This document shows positions 32,627-45,600 of a DNA stretch of 64,000 nucleotides, piece by piece. Positions within the stretch are counted from its first letter, which is position 1, and every line of letters begins with the position of its first letter. This stretch comes from Choanephora cucurbitarum. Taxonomy: Eukaryota; Mucoromycota; Mucoromycetes; Mucorales; Choanephoraceae. The position numbers and the translations under genes are program-made. The stretch covers positions 124,001 through 188,000 of the forward strand of contig JAIWNI010000014.1 of NCBI GenBank assembly GCA_025331435.1, written 5' to 3'. Below the pieces are notes generated by a model. The model was not told the DNA's origin. It ran no database searches and was given only the letters and a program-made list of their open reading frames with translations.

Positions 32627-33672
32627 ATGTCAAGCTTCAAGCTATTCACCCGCCCTGCTGCTCAATGGGCTCGATCACGTCGCTCTATTCACACATCAGC
32701 CATACTTCGTAATGCAGTAGAAAAAGAGGAAGCAGCTACACAACGTATGTGAGAAATCTATTGATCATCGACCGATGTTGACTTTATAATGTATAGGTGC
32801 TGAACGTACCATGACTCGTTTCTGGAAGCGTGCTGGTATCAAAGAAGATGCGGACAGTATTACTGTCGTTTTAGATCAACGTAACTTGCGTACACCCAGT
32901 AAACACATTGTCAAATTCCCCAAAGAAAGAAGACAATTGGCCCTCATGACAGCTGCCGAGTGGGATGCACAAACAAAGAATTTGAAGGCACATACTTTGC
33001 CCCTGGTAAGATTGGCATGTCAAGTTTTCAAAGTATTGAGACTCACAATTCACTTTCTCTCTCTTTTTTTTTAGACCTCTATTGTTGCTCGTTCTTTCGA
33101 TGCATTTGATCCTACACTTGCTGAAGATCCTACTGTACGACCTGCTGTCATTGATAAATTGTTCACCTATTTCGATACTGATTCCATCTGTTACTTTGAA
33201 GAACTTCCTGAAGTCTTGACTAACCTCCAAGACAAGTATTGGAAGCCTATCATTGAATGGACCGAAAAGACATACCAAGTCAAGATCAACACAACCAACG
33301 ATATTTTTGCTGTCACTCAACCTGAGGAAACTAAAGCTAAATTGAGATCAGTAGTTGAACAAATGGATCCTTTGGGATTGGCCGCTTTTGAAAAGGCTGT
33401 GATGAGCTCAAAGAGTTTTTTGATTGGTTTTGCTCTTGTACATCACGGTATCACTGTTGAACAAGCAGCCCAAGCAGCCCATGTAGAAATGAATGCTCAA
33501 ATGGAACGTTGGGGAGAAGTAGAAGACAGTAAGAAAAAGAAAAGAACGAAACATAAGTGATAGGCAAATCTAACGACTTTTTTTTTGTATAGGCCATGAT
33601 GTGGAAAGAGAATATATTAGACAAACATTGGGTTCAGTAGCCATTGCAATGATGGATAAACATCAAGGCTAA
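32627..33672 (+). CDS. ATP12: ATP12, mitochondrial F1-ATPase assembly chaperone
   Basis: Four exons in phase (32627-32744, 32797-33005, 33075-33528, 33593-33672) give 286 aa. The N-terminus is Arg/Ser-rich (KLFTRPAAQWARSRRSIHTS), a typical mitochondrial presequence. Then RFWKRAGIKEDADSITVVLD, RNLRTPSKHI, LMTAAEWDAQ, a PLTSIVARSFDAF region and later SSKSFLIGFALVHHGITVEQ, all in the order of Atp12 proteins, which bind the F1 alpha subunit in the matrix before assembly. Length is in the family range. It is convergent with the CBS gene, 33 bp between stop codons. Confidence 0.92.
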
Positions 33673-33705
33673 CTACATACAACAATAAAGCATGTATAGA
33701 AAACA

Positions 33706-34734
33706 TTAAAATAAGCTTGGTTTGGAATGTACGCATAAAAGGCTCATGATGTCTGACATGGTGACAACACCTGTCACTTTGTTGGCATCCAATATCCATA
33801 CTCGATGTGTGTCTTGTTTGATCATGCTGTCCAGTATGGCTCTTAGAGTAGTGTCTGGAGTGGCAGTAGTAGGCAAAAGGTGACCGGATACGACTTTTAT
33901 GTATTCCTGACAACTCAATGTCAGCTGATCAATATGTTCTAGATTAGCACTTGGTAAATCTTCCACGCATAAGTCTCCTTTGAATTCACCATGCCTATAA
34001 GAAAAAACCCCCTCAAGTTTAGCTTCATATCTTCATGCCAAATCATTCTGTGTTCTACTTACTGGTCAACAACAGGAATAGCACTAAGATTCTTTTCGGC
34101 CATAAGGCGATATACATCAAGTGCTGTCTCTGTCTCGGATACAGTCACCAATGCTTGATTTGAAATTAAGTTTTGAATGCAACTGTCCAAATCAAGTAAG
34201 CCGGAAACGGAATCGGGGTGGTTGATGATATGTCGAATGATATCTGTCTGTGAAAGAATCCATGGCTTTTTTTCTTGCTGGTAGAAGTCAATAACTAATG
34301 CTCGGTGATTGCCTGAAGCAAAGGCACGTAAGGTCTAATTGTATGTAAATACATCAGCTCTTGTGCTTAAGTTCATATCATGACCTGTTTACCTCAAGCA
34401 ATCGATCTTCGAAATGAACTTTGTGGATTCGATAGCTCTCTCTATCAGAATCCAGTCCTAGTACGTGTTCAACCGGGTCATTTACCTTAAGCTTCTCTTT
34501 TTCAATAGACTTGTCATTGTGTCCAACAAGATAGATTAAGATGTCGAAAAGGTTAATAATACTAACAACCTCAGTGCTGTTGTGTGAAAATACAGGTAAT
34601 GAGGTTATCTTGTTATTGTACATCTTCATAAGTGCTGTCTGAATAGAAATAGTAGGACTGACAGCAATTAAATCAGGTTTTGTATGCGCCAAACTTAGGT
34701 CGATAGGTCGCAATTCAGTAATCAAACTAGACAT
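33706..34734 (-). CDS. Four-CBS-domain protein (Snf4/Sds23-type)
   Basis: Three exons (34734-34392, 34334-34063, 33994-33706; the first donor is placed at 34392/34391) give about 300 aa. It reads as tandem CBS motifs: LIAVSPTISIQTALMKMYNN with ITSLPVFS, then a middle pair with ETETALDVYRLMAEKNLSAI and PVVDQHGEFKGDL, then TPDTTLRAILDSMIKQDTHR with VWILDANKVTGVVTMSDIMS. CBS pairs bind adenine nucleotides; AMPK gamma (Snf4) and Sds23 are fungal four-CBS proteins. I cannot tell from sequence which it is; no kinase-binding signature was checked. No signal peptide or TM. Confidence 0.78.
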
Positions 34735-35193
34735 TAAATAGTGTGTTCAGGTAGAAAGAAAGAAATAAGAGAGGCAAAAAAAACAAATGTGGGAAAGATG
34801 AGATTAAAAAGAGGACAGTTGGAAGCATAAAATCACATGTTATAATTTCTTCTTTTTTTTTTTGAAAAGCCAAAGAGCCAAACAAGCAGCCTTTTGCAGT
34901 TCTTTTTGAATAAGACATAGAAGCTTTTATTGAATCCAATCCTTAGTTTGTAGAGAGAAAGAAGATAAAGGTCTAAAAGTATACACTCTGAACTCGAGTT
35001 CGGAGAATCGTTTTGCCCAGAAAATGGATAAATACACACATACATATCTGAAGTTACTTGTCTCACAGGGGACACAACATAAAACAAAAGCTTAAATTAT
35101 GCATGTAATTTAAAGCATACAGATTGATGTGAACAAAACAGAGGATTAGTTTTTATTAGTGTTATAACTTCAATTAAATGAGAGTTGAGTTGT
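34735..35193. other. Promoter of CBS gene and 3' flank of RPP0
   Basis: No gene. Minus frames here are short and compositionally biased. T/A runs near 34850-34865. Confidence 0.4.
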
Positions 35194-36123
35194 TTAGTCA
35201 AAGAGACCGAAACCCATGTCATCATCTTCTTCCTCTTCTTCTTCAGCAGCAGCTTCGGCAGCAGGAGCATCAGAAGAGGCGGCAGCAGCAGCAGGGGCAG
35301 CAACAGCGAAGGCTTCAGGGTTGGCAATGAATTCCTTGATTTGTTCAGAACCAGGGAAAGTGTAGTCGGAAGCGACAGAGACAGCCAACAAGTTCTTGTA
35401 ACCGTTGATGATAGAGTGAGGAACGGAAGCAACGGTGGGGTAACCAACAGCGAGAGAGACGGAGGCAATTTCGCGGATAGCAGCCAACAAGTTGGCAACC
35501 AATTGGGATTCTTCAACATCGAGAACATCGGCGGAGAAGAGAGAACCAGCATCGTAAACTTGAACAACACCCATACCGTAAGTGAAGGGAGAGATGTTCA
35601 ACATGTTCAACAAAGTGGCTTCGGAAGGACCAACCTTTTCACCAGCGTTAACAAGCTTGACATCGGAAACGATTTCAATGGTACCACGAGCAATCTTGGT
35701 GGGGATACCCAAAGCTTGGAAGAAAGAGGTCTTACCGGGTTCCATACCAGTGTTACCAGCAGGGACAGTGACATCGGAGGGAGCGACGGCACCAGCACGA
35801 GCAGGAGCAGCAACACGGTTAGAGACGATCTTTTCACGGATGTCCTTCAAGTCACCGTTGGTGAAAACGAAACCAATGTTACCCTTAACGAAGTTAAGAA
35901 GCTTTTCGAGTTCAGGACGGGCAACGATCAAACCCTTCAAGGCACGACGAACCATGGTGTTCTTACCCATGAGAACGACAGCTTCACCACGGAGAGCAAC
36001 ACGAATTTGGTGCATTTGGTTGGAGCTGACATTGTCAACGTTGACAATGAAGATGGATTGGTAAGTTTCCAAGTAGTTGTTGAGCTTTTGGAAGTAAAGG
36101 GCCTTGTTTTCTCTCTTCGACAT
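35194..36123 (-). CDS. RPP0: 60S acidic ribosomal protein P0
   Basis: One uninterrupted 309-aa frame. The N-terminus [20 protein letters not shown], the [11 protein letters not shown] rRNA-binding stretch, and GLFD at the end of an Ala hinge and acidic tail ([16 protein letters not shown]) identify P0, which anchors the P1/P2 stalk on the large subunit and recruits elongation factors. Strong codon bias, as expected for a ribosomal gene, explains long open frames on the opposite strand. A likely 5' UTR intron lies at 36228-36133. Confidence 0.97.
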   Translation of the reverse strand: MSKRENKALYFQKLNNYLETYQSIFIVNVDNVSSNQMHQIRVALRGEAVVLMGKNTMVRRALKGLIVARPELEKLLNFVKGNIGFVFTNGDLKDIREKIVSNRVAAPARAGAVAPSDVTVPAGNTGMEPGKTSFFQALGIPTKIARGTIEIVSDVKLVNAGEKVGPSEATLLNMLNISPFTYGMGVVQVYDAGSLFSADVLDVEESQLVANLLAAIREIASVSLAVGYPTVASVPHSIINGYKNLLAVSVASDYTFPGSEQIKEFIANPEAFAVAAPAAAAASSDAPAAEAAAEEEEEEDDDMGFGLFD

Positions 36124-36720
36124 GTTGATAAGCTAACTGTTCGAGGACTAATTAAAGAACTAATGGGTATTAGCTATACGCTATCATTGATGGATGGATG
36201 GATGGATTGTGGGGGTTGTGATCATTACCTGGCTGTTAGAGGAAGAATCAAAAGAAATCATGAGCGCTTTGAGGTTTAATGTCTGTCTCGAGTTGCGTGA
36301 CGTCTTTTTTCAGCCAATCAGAGTATGAGCATTGATTGGCTTGTCATTACCATTTGCAAGTTATTGAAGCAATCTGTTGTGTATTCAGCGCATACTAACC
36401 ATGAGATCAGCCATTGTTTGCCTGTCTGTAATTGCTTGTATCAAAGTAGTCTCTCTTAGTAGAGTAGACTAAAGTCTTGCTCTTTTTTCGTAAATGCAGA
36501 ATTTAGAGAGCAAACTATGGTCAGTGTGCTTATTCTCTTTGCAGATGAATCATATTTTGTTTGATTTGAAGCATCAACTATTGTTGCACATTACAATTAA
36601 AGAAAAAAGGGGACAAAGCATGAATTAAGCAAAAATGGAATAGCTGTGACGTGCAACAATTCTAGAATTTAGCAAAAGTAATTCTAGCATTTTTTTTTCT
36701 TTCCTGCAAAAAAAACAAAG
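36124..36720. promoter_or_regulatory. Divergent RPP0/PRP6 promoter with probable 5' UTR intron
   Basis: On the minus strand CAG|GTAATG at 36229/36228 and TTAG|CTTATC at 36133/36132 bound a plausible 96-nt leader intron just before the RPP0 ATG. It contains a short ATGG/CCAT tetranucleotide repeat (36188-36206). A T run and CTTTCC lie just before the PRP6 ATG at 36721. Confidence 0.5.
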
Positions 36721-39521
36721 ATGTTTGGTGTTAAAGACTTCATGGGGAAACCAGCCCCACCTAACTATGTTGCTGGTTTAGGTCGTGGTGCAACTGGTTT
36801 CACTACTCGTTCAGATATTGGTCCAGCAAGAGAGTCTGGCGTTGAGGCGTAAGGATGAAGCTATACACATTCATGTATCAAAATAACACTAACTAAAATA
36901 CTTTGCTTACTTGTAGTGACTTTGCAAAAGCCGCAGCTAAAGAGGGAGAAGAAGACGACGATCAGTATCAGGATCCCGATAATGAAGTAGGCTTGTTTTC
37001 TTCAGCACCTTACGAAGAAGATGATGAAGAAGCAGATCGAGTATGGGATATGATTGATGCCAAGATGGATGAACGTCGTAAAGCTCGTAGAGAAGCTCGA
37101 GAGCGTGAGGAGTTGGCTCGTTATCGACTAGAACGTCCCAAGATTTCTCAGCAGTTTGCCGACCTGAAGCGCCAATTGACAACAATTGACGAATCTGAGT
37201 GGGCTGCTATACCAGAAGTAAGCGATCTAGTTGGCAAGAACAGAAAGAGAAGCAAAGCACCAGAACGATTCACGCCTATGCCAGATTCGCTTATTGCAGC
37301 AGCACGAGATAAGACAGGCTACAGCACGCAATTGAATGAAGCCGAGCAAAAGTTGGGAGGCATTGCGTCTACAATGGTACCACCTAGCGAAGATATGATG
37401 ACCAACTTTAGAGAAATTGGTCAAGCAAGAGATAAGGTATTGGGTCTTAAATTGGATCAGGTTTCATCCGATTCTGCCTCAGGCAAGACAACGATTGACC
37501 CTAAGGGTTATTTGACGGACTTGAACAGTGTTGTTGTTAAGAGCGATGCAGAAATTGGTGATATTAAGAAAGCCAGACTCTTGCTGAACTCAGTCATCAC
37601 TACAAATCCAAAACATGCACCTGGTTGGATTGCCGCTGCTCGTCTAGAAGAAGTAGCTGGTAGACCCGTTCATGCTAGAAACATTATCGCAAAGGGCTGC
37701 GAACAGTGTCCTAAAAACGAAGATGTTTGGTTAGAAGCAGCAAGACTAAACACAGTAGACAATGCAAAGATTATTTTAGGTGATGCTGTCCGTCACTTGC
37801 CTCAGTCTGTTAAAATCTGGTTGAAGGCTGTCTCACTTGAAACAGAAAGCAAAGCAAAGAAGAAGGTATTGCGTCGTGCACTTGAATTTATTCCCAACTC
37901 TGTCAAGCTATGGCGTTCGGCTATCAATATGGAGGAAAATCCTGAAGATGCCAAAGTTTTACTGTCTCGTGCAGTTGAGCTTGTGCCATTAAGTGTTGAT
38001 CTTTGGTTGGCCCTTGCTCGTCTTGAAAGTTATGAAAATGCTCAAAAAGTACTTAACAAAGCTCGTGCTGCCATCCCCTCTAGTCACGAAATCTGGATTG
38101 CTGCTGCTCGTTTGCAAGAAGAACATGGCAAGCCTGAGATGGTGGATCGTATCATTGCTATGGCAGCCAAGGCTCTTGCTCAATCAGGTGTGATGTTGGA
38201 TAGAGACCAATGGATTGAGGAAGCTGAGAAGTGTGAGAAGAATGGATCAGTCGCTACCTGTCAAGCTATTGTCAAGGCAACTATTGGTATGGGCGTTGAA
38301 GATGAAGACAGAAAATCGACATGGATGGAAGATGCCGAGAGCTGTGTTGCTCATGGCTCAATCGAGACAGCACGCGCTATATATGCTTATGCACTCAAGG
38401 TGTTTCCTGGTAAGCCATCCATCTGGCAACAAGCTGCTTACTTGGAAAAGTCTCATGGTACACCCGAAAGTCTGGAAGAGTTGCTCCAACGTGCTGTCAA
38501 ATACTGTCCTCAAGCTGAAGTTCTCTGGCTTATGGGCGCCAAAGAGAAATGGCTTGCTGGTGATGTGGAAAGTGCTCGAGCCATCTTGGAAGAGGCCTTT
38601 AGAGCTAACCCTAACAGTGAACAAATCTGGCTTGCTGCTGTCAAGGTAGAGAGTGAAAGTGATGAATATGATCGTGCCCGAAAACTATTGGAATTGGCCA
38701 GAAAGGAATCTGGCACAGAGCGTGTTTGGATGAAGTCTGTAATGCTTGAAAGACAGATGAAGAATTATGAGCAATGTAATGTTCTTTTGGACGAAGCTTT
38801 GAAGACATTCCCTACTTTCGATAAGCTTTGGATGATTAAGGGTCAAATTGAAGAATCTCAAAACAACCAACCAAAAGCACGCGAAGTATACAACAAGGCT
38901 GTTAAGAACTGTCCCAAGAGTATTCCATTATGGATTTTATTGTCTCGTTTAGAGTACAAAATGGGTATGATGACAAAGGCGCGTGCTTCTTTAGAAAAGG
39001 CACGTTTCATCAATCCCAAAACACCAGAGTTATGGGTTGAAGCTATTCGTGTTGAAAAGAATAGTAATAACTTGGCCGTAGCCAAATCGTTATCGGCGAA
39101 GGCACTTCAAGAGTGTCCCAGTTCAGGCATTATCTGGACAGAAGTCATTTTCATGGAGGCAAGACCACAACGGAAAGCTCGTAGTGTGGATGCTCTCAAG
39201 AAGTGTGAACATGATCCTGTTGTAGTTACAGCTGTTGCTCGTCTGTTCTGGACTGACCGTAAGATTGAGAAGGCTCGAAACTGGTTCCAAAAGGCGATAC
39301 AAATTGATCCGGATCAAGGTGATTCTTTTGCATGGTGGTACAAATTCGAACTACAGCATGGTACTCAAGAACAGCAAAGTGCTTGTATCAAACGATGTGT
39401 CCTGGCTGAACCTCGCCACGGTGAGGTATGGCAATCTGTTGCAAAAGATGTCGGGAATATTGGAAAAAAGACAGAAGAGATACTCAAGTTATGTGCTGAT
39501 ACTTTAGAACAACCCAAATAA
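36721..39521 (+). CDS. PRP6: PRP6/PRPF6-type U4/U6.U5 tri-snRNP splicing factor
   Basis: Two exons (36721-36848 and 36917-39521) give 910 aa, like S. pombe Prp1 (906) and human PRPF6 (941). The PRP1 N-terminal domain is clear: [36 protein letters not shown], then [15 protein letters not shown] and [20 protein letters not shown]. From about residue 230 on there are repeated HAT/TPR-like helical pairs (W..AA.LE, LWL..A.LE, IW..A..LE). Known role: bridging U5 and U4/U6 in the tri-snRNP, in the nucleus. No lesions. Confidence 0.95.
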
Positions 39522-39746
39522 TTTCAGAATAAAATACCACTAGCAAGCATTTTGTCTGCTTCATTTAGAGTTGAGTTATGTTTTTGACTCATGATGAGGA
39601 GGGAAGCAAATGTTAATTGGAAACTGTGTAGTAAAAATGATGTTTAAAAAGAAACAAAGAGCATTTTTGCCTTTTAAAGTAATGTCTATATTTGAAATGA
39701 TTTTGTTATAATCATTCTAAAAGGAAACTCTTGTTTTTTCCATTTC

Positions 39747-39824
39747 TTAGCCCTTCAGTTTTTGAGCCTCTTCGAGCTGTACTCTAACGCCCTCGCCATA
39801 TTGTGTAACTTTCTTTAGGTTACG
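39747..39824 (-). CDS. Possible last exon of a small unrecognised gene
   Basis: An acceptor-like CTGTGCAG precedes an open 25-codon stretch RNLKKVTQYGEGVRVQLEEA.. ending KLKG and stop at 39747. The reading frame looks coding and it is convergent with PRP6 (225 bp between stops). Upstream exons were not found; an ATG near 39920 does not join in phase. It could encode a small helical mitochondrial or assembly protein, but that is only a guess. Confidence 0.3.
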   Translation of the reverse strand, partial: RNLKKVTQYGEGVRVQLEEAQKLKG

Positions 39825-40240
39825 CTGCACAGAAAAGAGAAAAAAAGAGAGAAAACCTTTGTTCACGTTTATGTCTTCTATTTGTTTACTATTCATGAAA
39901 GCTAGTTACGCAATTGTTTGCGATTCATCATTGTTACATAAGCGACTATAAAATCATATATCATAGTCTGTATAAATGGCTAGTGTTACAGGCATGAATA
40001 GAATACGATAAAAAAAATATGTCAAAAATGGTACTCTGTTTATACTAGGAAAAGATTGTGGCAAAGGTAAAATTTAATTTCCAGTAAGACAGATTCAGCG
40101 CAGAAAATCTTTTTTTAGAACATTTGAATAGCCGCAAGTATTTGCGGTGAGGGCCTAAAATTGTAGCACTTATTCAACAATAGAAAGAAACCTAAATTAA
40201 GAAAAGCCTTTTTCTCTTTTTCTGTTATTTATTGTATAGT
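39825..40240. other. Intergenic, promoter side of UPF0658 gene
   Basis: No gene seen apart from possible upstream exons of the 39747 frame. A perfect hairpin CCGCAA-GTAT-TTGCGG is at 40132-40147. Confidence 0.4.
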
Positions 40241-41906
40241 ATGGCCCCAAGCTTTGAGAAGAAAACTTTTATCGAAAGACTAGCTATCACATCTGTAAGA
40301 TACACTATGTTCATTCTGTTGTCGATATAATATTCATATTTTCTAATTTAGAAAGAACGAATTCTTGAATCAAAATACACAAAACTATTTACGTTTTTTA
40401 TTACTTTAACAACACTAATATGTATCATCATTGAGTCCATCATTGTTCACTCTCATGTATCGGTCTATCAAGAACTTTTGAATAATGGCATGATTGATGA
40501 CGTCCCCGGCACTTCGATAGACCCTGAACAGAAGTACGGATCAAACGATGCAAGCGTCATGGTTGCTATCGGTTTACGTAGATTAAAAGATGAGAATGTC
40601 TTTTTCATTCTTCTTTCCTTATTTCAGCTTGTCCTGGGCTTAGACGCTGTAAGCCTACTTTGCTTTCTCAAAAAAAAAAGAAACACGACTTGAACTAAAC
40701 ATAATCAATATAGATTGTTCGACAAAATGTAATTCAATTAATGGCTCATACATGTATCCAAATAGTTGCTGTTGCTTTTGCTGCTATTCAGGTTGGCAGT
40801 ACAATCAGAAAGTATGTAGAGTTGGCTCGCTTTAATTTCTACCAAAGCCACATGACTTATATTGTTCTTTTCTTGTGGTATTCTTTACCATATAGACATT
40901 TAGATGTAGAAGAACACATACCCCCTCCTGAAGATCCTGATGTTAATTGGAACTTCAACCTGGCTCTTCGACATGAGATTGGACTTGTTTCAGTTATGGC
41001 TATTTTAGCGCTAGTCTTTATCTATCTCTGCTACCAACTCTATAAGCAATTTGGCTGGAACATCTACAAACGAATCGGTGCTGATATCAAACAACAAGGT
41101 ACTTATGAAAAGTAGAAGAGCGGGGAGGAAACATGTCTCTGTGCCTTACTAACATATCCTTTTCTTTAATTGGCTAGCCCGATTCAAACTTGCTCAAGTG
41201 TATCTTCTATTACTCAAATTGGATGCATTCTTCCATTTTGTATTCTGTATCTTCTATACTGTGATCATGACACAAGAAAAATACTATACTCTTTTGGGCA
41301 CCGTAGATCGCAAATTCGCCGGTTATGTGATTCATATCATCCTAACTATCTTATTGATCCCGGGGTTACTCTTAGCAAGATTCGGAGTCATTAAAGAAAA
41401 CAAGCAAGTCATGATGGCATTCTTAGTTACACAATGCATCATGGCTTTAGACTTTATATTAATTCTGGTTGACAGTGCAGGTTCATGGGTCTTTTGGAAT
41501 CTAGCAGGTAGGCAAAGCTATAGTTCAAATAGATCTATGTATCTAATACACGTCCATCGATATCAGTTTGTTTAGCTATTATCTTATGTATTGTAAGTCT
41601 TTCGTTTTTCAGTTTTGTGAAGTGATGACTAATTCTTTACATCAACAGTCTACTTTTGTACTTTCCATAATGGTCCAACGCAATTTTGGAAAGGGGCTAA
41701 AACCTTACAGTAAGTCAATGGTAACCTCTTTTCACAATTTTGACACTAACCATATTCTAGTGCAACGCTTGTTTGTCGATGAGACCGAAAAGCAACAACA
41801 GGCAGCAAGCAGTGGTGCACTTCTGAAAACACAAGACTGGTTAATTGATGAAGATGACGACGAAGCATATCCTGAACCAGCACATGTAAAAAATCATCCC
41901 ATCTAA
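40241..41906 (+). CDS. UPF0658-type Golgi membrane protein
   Basis: About seven or eight exons from ATG 40241 (MAPSFEKKTFIERL). Membrane segments are evident: LFTFFITLTTLICIIIES, VFFILLSLFQLVLGLDA, TCIQIVAVAFAAIQVGSTI, LVSVMAILALVFIYLCYQLY, FVFCIFYTVIMTQEKYY, IILTILLIPGLLLARFGV, MAFLVTQCIMALDFILILVD. A likely intron (about 40811-40896) removes LPYR.. and joins IRK to HLDVEEHIPPPEDP. The last exons give VQRNFGKGLKPY and an acidic C-tail ending HPI. Seven TM, FGKGLK near the end and an acidic tail match the fungal UPF0658 Golgi family. Function unknown for the family. Confidence 0.68.
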
Positions 41907-42659
41907 ATGTATCATATTACTGTAGACCAAGCGCATTGAGAAAATCTCTTCTGTACAAATAAAAACCTCACAGCACTTACATATAATGTTTAGATGTAGA
42001 AAGAATTATAATAGAGCTTTTGTTTAAAAAATGGACACAGGCTTGAAGAGACAGTTGTTATTTCGGGAGATCATTGCAGTTGGTTAGCCTCAAGAGATTT
42101 CTTCTTTATCTATTGTTGTTCCTTTAGCTTTGTAATCAAACCTTGGTTTGATAGAATATGAGGGCTAGATAGTAACATTGTGCAATAACAATACAAGACA
42201 TATATTGGCTATGTATTTAATAAAATGAGCAAAACTATATCACTAAATCAATCATCAGTAGCCGATGTTTGACTGTAGATATAAATCCTCATAGAATACA
42301 AATGAAAATCACACACACACGCACCTCTTTGCCATATCTTTGTAGACACAATGAGAGGTTTTATTAAATCTTTTTAAATACAAATGAAAGGGCTGAAATA
42401 ATTATAATAAATATGGGAAAAAAAGATAGAAAAAGGGTTATAGATCCAATGTTAGATGTTTTGTTTGAGTTTGATAGTAGCATGTACATATTCCAAGTAT
42501 CAAATCAAGAAAAGAAAGAAAGTAAGAGTGGCATGATGGATGATTATGTACAAGCTACATACAACTGTTAAACGCTTTTTTTTTGTAAGGAAAAGGTTGA
42601 TAAAGATAATATCTGAGTGGAATCTAGACGAGAGTGATGACAAAAAGAGAAGAAACACT
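41907..42659. other. Convergent intergenic region
   Basis: Between the stops of the UPF0658 gene and kinesin-1. AT-rich, with a short CA repeat (42311-42321). No gene seen. Confidence 0.4.
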
Positions 42660-45600
42660 TTAAGGGGTATTGCCGGAGTAACGGAACCAAGATGTTCTTT
42701 TATCGCGCTTTTCTGGTAGCTTCTCTTCTTGCAAGCTAATGTTTTGTCAAAAAAAAAATCAACATGTGATGAAAGATATTTTTTTCTTCAATTGTTTACC
42801 TTTCAGCAATAGCACCTCCACCTCTAAGAGGTTTAGCAATTCGGTTGAAATTGAGCATGGAGATTCCTTGAGATTTGTGAGAACGAGCTTGCTCTAATCG
42901 ACCTCTTACTGCTTGGAGTTGAGACTCGAATCTATCAAAAGGATACCAAGTTATAACACTCTTCTTTTTTTTTTTCGGAATCTTCACTTTATATCAAAAC
43001 TTACTTCTCATTTTGAACCAATAGCTTATTTTGCGCTTCCTTCAACAAGAACTCCAAATTCTGGATACGCTCATTTCTAGCTGACAATTTGCGGTCCGAT
43101 AACGCAGCTTCCTTCTTAAGCTGTGAGTTTTGTTCAACCAGCTACCATTGAGAGAATAGAACAGTTAGTAATTGGTATTTATACATCAGTATAAGTTTGC
43201 CTATCTACCTGCTTTTGCACATTCGTAAGTTGATCCAAATTTCTCTCTAAGAGAACCATCTTCTTTTGTTGTGCTTTATTGCTTGTAGCCTTCAAAAGAT
43301 TGTTTTGTTGAATTCGAGTTTCATCCAAGGTGATTTCCAACTCAACAACTTTTTCACAACGACTTTGAAGATCACGCATCAGTACTTTTTTCATTGTTTC
43401 AAAATCAGCTAATTCTTGAGCCATGGACTTGCGCATTCTTTCGAGCTCCTTCTCTTTCTGTTCAACAACCTCTTTGGAGGCAGCAGATATAGTGGGTTCG
43501 TCTTTCATTTTGAGTAATTTCTCGTGAGTCTGTTGCATTTCATCGAGTACACTCTGAAGTTTTGATTCTTCTTTAGTCTTCTTTTCAAATTCAGCCTTCA
43601 GTTGTTCAATCTCCTTCTGCTGTACTTGGTTCTTTATCATAAATTGACTCTCCAGTTTAGTTTTCAATTCAGAAATAGATTCAGCAATATCATCCGTCTC
43701 TTTTGCTCCCATCTCTTCCATTGCGATTGTCTTGTCTAAGAGCTCTTCGTAGTCAATTTCCAAATTATGAATGCGAATCTCGAGATCATCCTTCTTCTGA
43801 GCTAACGTATCTTTTTCTTGCTGCAAGGTCTCAATCGTCAGCTCATGTTGTTCAATCATAGACTTAGTTGTTTGCAATTCTTTGCGAAGGTCTGCAATAG
43901 CCTCAGGCGTGATATCCCGAGCATCTAAATCTGTTTCGATCTCATCTTTCTTCTCCTTTTCAATAACCTAATAAAAAAACAATTAAGCTATGCAGTGCTA
44001 TTTACAATGGTACTTGATACATACAGCAGCACCCTCGGCGGCCTTCAACTCTTCGTTGACTTTAGCTTCTTCAGCTAATAATCTGGCCAAAGTCGCCTTG
44101 AGCTCGTCTAGTTCGGCTTTGTATTCCAAGTTGGCTTCTCTTAGCGAATCGACGTTGATTTCAGCTTCTTTCTTTTCATACAATTCTTTTTCCAGCTGAA
44201 GTTTGGCTTCACCTAGTTCAGATGAAAGTTCCTTATTGTTGCTACTGATTTCCTTTTCTTTCAATTTCAAGTTCTTCAACATCTCTTGCACTTCACCCAC
44301 TTGCTTCTCGCGACCTGACAACTCATTTGTTTTTTCTGTAATTTGCTCTAATAATTCCTGTTCTCTCTTGATAAACTCTTCCTTTTCATCTTTTCCAAGT
44401 GTCATGGCAGGTGTTGAAGGTCTACTGCTATCGTCATCAGTAGAAAGTTTGAAAGCAGGAGCAGGTGTTTGTGGTGGTGTGATGGGAGCATCATTAACGG
44501 GGGCTGCAGCGATAGGTGCTTTGTTTGATTTGGCAGCATCCATGGAGGCCCAGTTAGACTCAGGGACTTTTTTACCAGCACGCCACATGCTAATTTCATT
44601 TTCTAATGCAGCAATATAAGTTTTGTATGAAACAGCGTCGCCTTTTACTCGCTTCAACAATGCTTTGAGTTCAGCAGGAGACAGATCAGCATTGACCTTA
44701 GCCTTGTTCTTAATTGTCTTTGCACGGGCACCAAAACGCAAAGTTGAGATGGTTTCAGCTTCGTTGTACGACGAAGGGGAACAGTTGATGATAAGGGTCG
44801 TTCGAGAATTACCACCCAATGATTCTTGTAAGATACGAGTCAATTTGGAATCTCTGTAAGGGATATGGCTTGACTGTAATGATAAATAAAATGAATATTT
44901 TTGCTGACAAAAACAAAAGGATACAGTATTGCAAAACCTACCTTTCCATCCGTCAAAGAGTTGATAACCATACCCAATGCAGTAAGAGACTTGTTGATTT
45001 TCTTTGCTTCTTCTAAAGTCTGACCAGAAGCACCTGTCTTTCCCACTTTTTCGGAACCTGCCAAATCTACAAGATATAGCTTTCCACTCTTTGCAGCACC
45101 TGTGTCTAAATTCTTTTGGGTAATAGTGACCAGTACAATAGAATGACTTCTAGAACTTTCAGCGTTCATGTCTAGTAAGAGGAATAGGGTTAGGCAAGCT
45201 GAAATTCACCAATAAGGAATGACTTACTTGTATAGGCAACAACACGATTATCGCCACCAATTCTCATCACATCATATACTTCATTTGTGTCGGCTACATA
45301 AACTTCCTTGATGCCTTTCACGTATACACCTTTTACTTTGTCTTCATGAATAGGCAAGTTGTCATTGGCAGCTAAGATAGGATAGGGGAACAATTAGACA
45401 AAAAGAAAGAGATAAATCAGTTTCTAAGTTTACTTACGGACTAAGAGATCCTTCACTCTTTCCATATAGATTTCCATATAAGCAACTTTGACAGTGAATT
45501 CCATATTTGCGGGAGCCATTTGAATGCTTTCGAAGATTTGCTCGATGATACGAGGAATGATACCCTTGTTTTCGGGGTCATCAATGCTGGAACCCATCAT

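Noticed and set aside
35185..36279. 364-codon plus-strand open frame opposite RPP0, and other long antisense frames there
   Set aside because: RPP0 is certain on the minus strand; strong codon bias removes stops from the opposite frames. The translation is Ser/Asn/Thr/Asp-rich and matches nothing.
38215..38649. 144-aa plus frame within PRP6
   Set aside because: Shadow of PRP6 in another frame.
42311..42321. Short CA repeat
   Set aside because: Too short to be informative.
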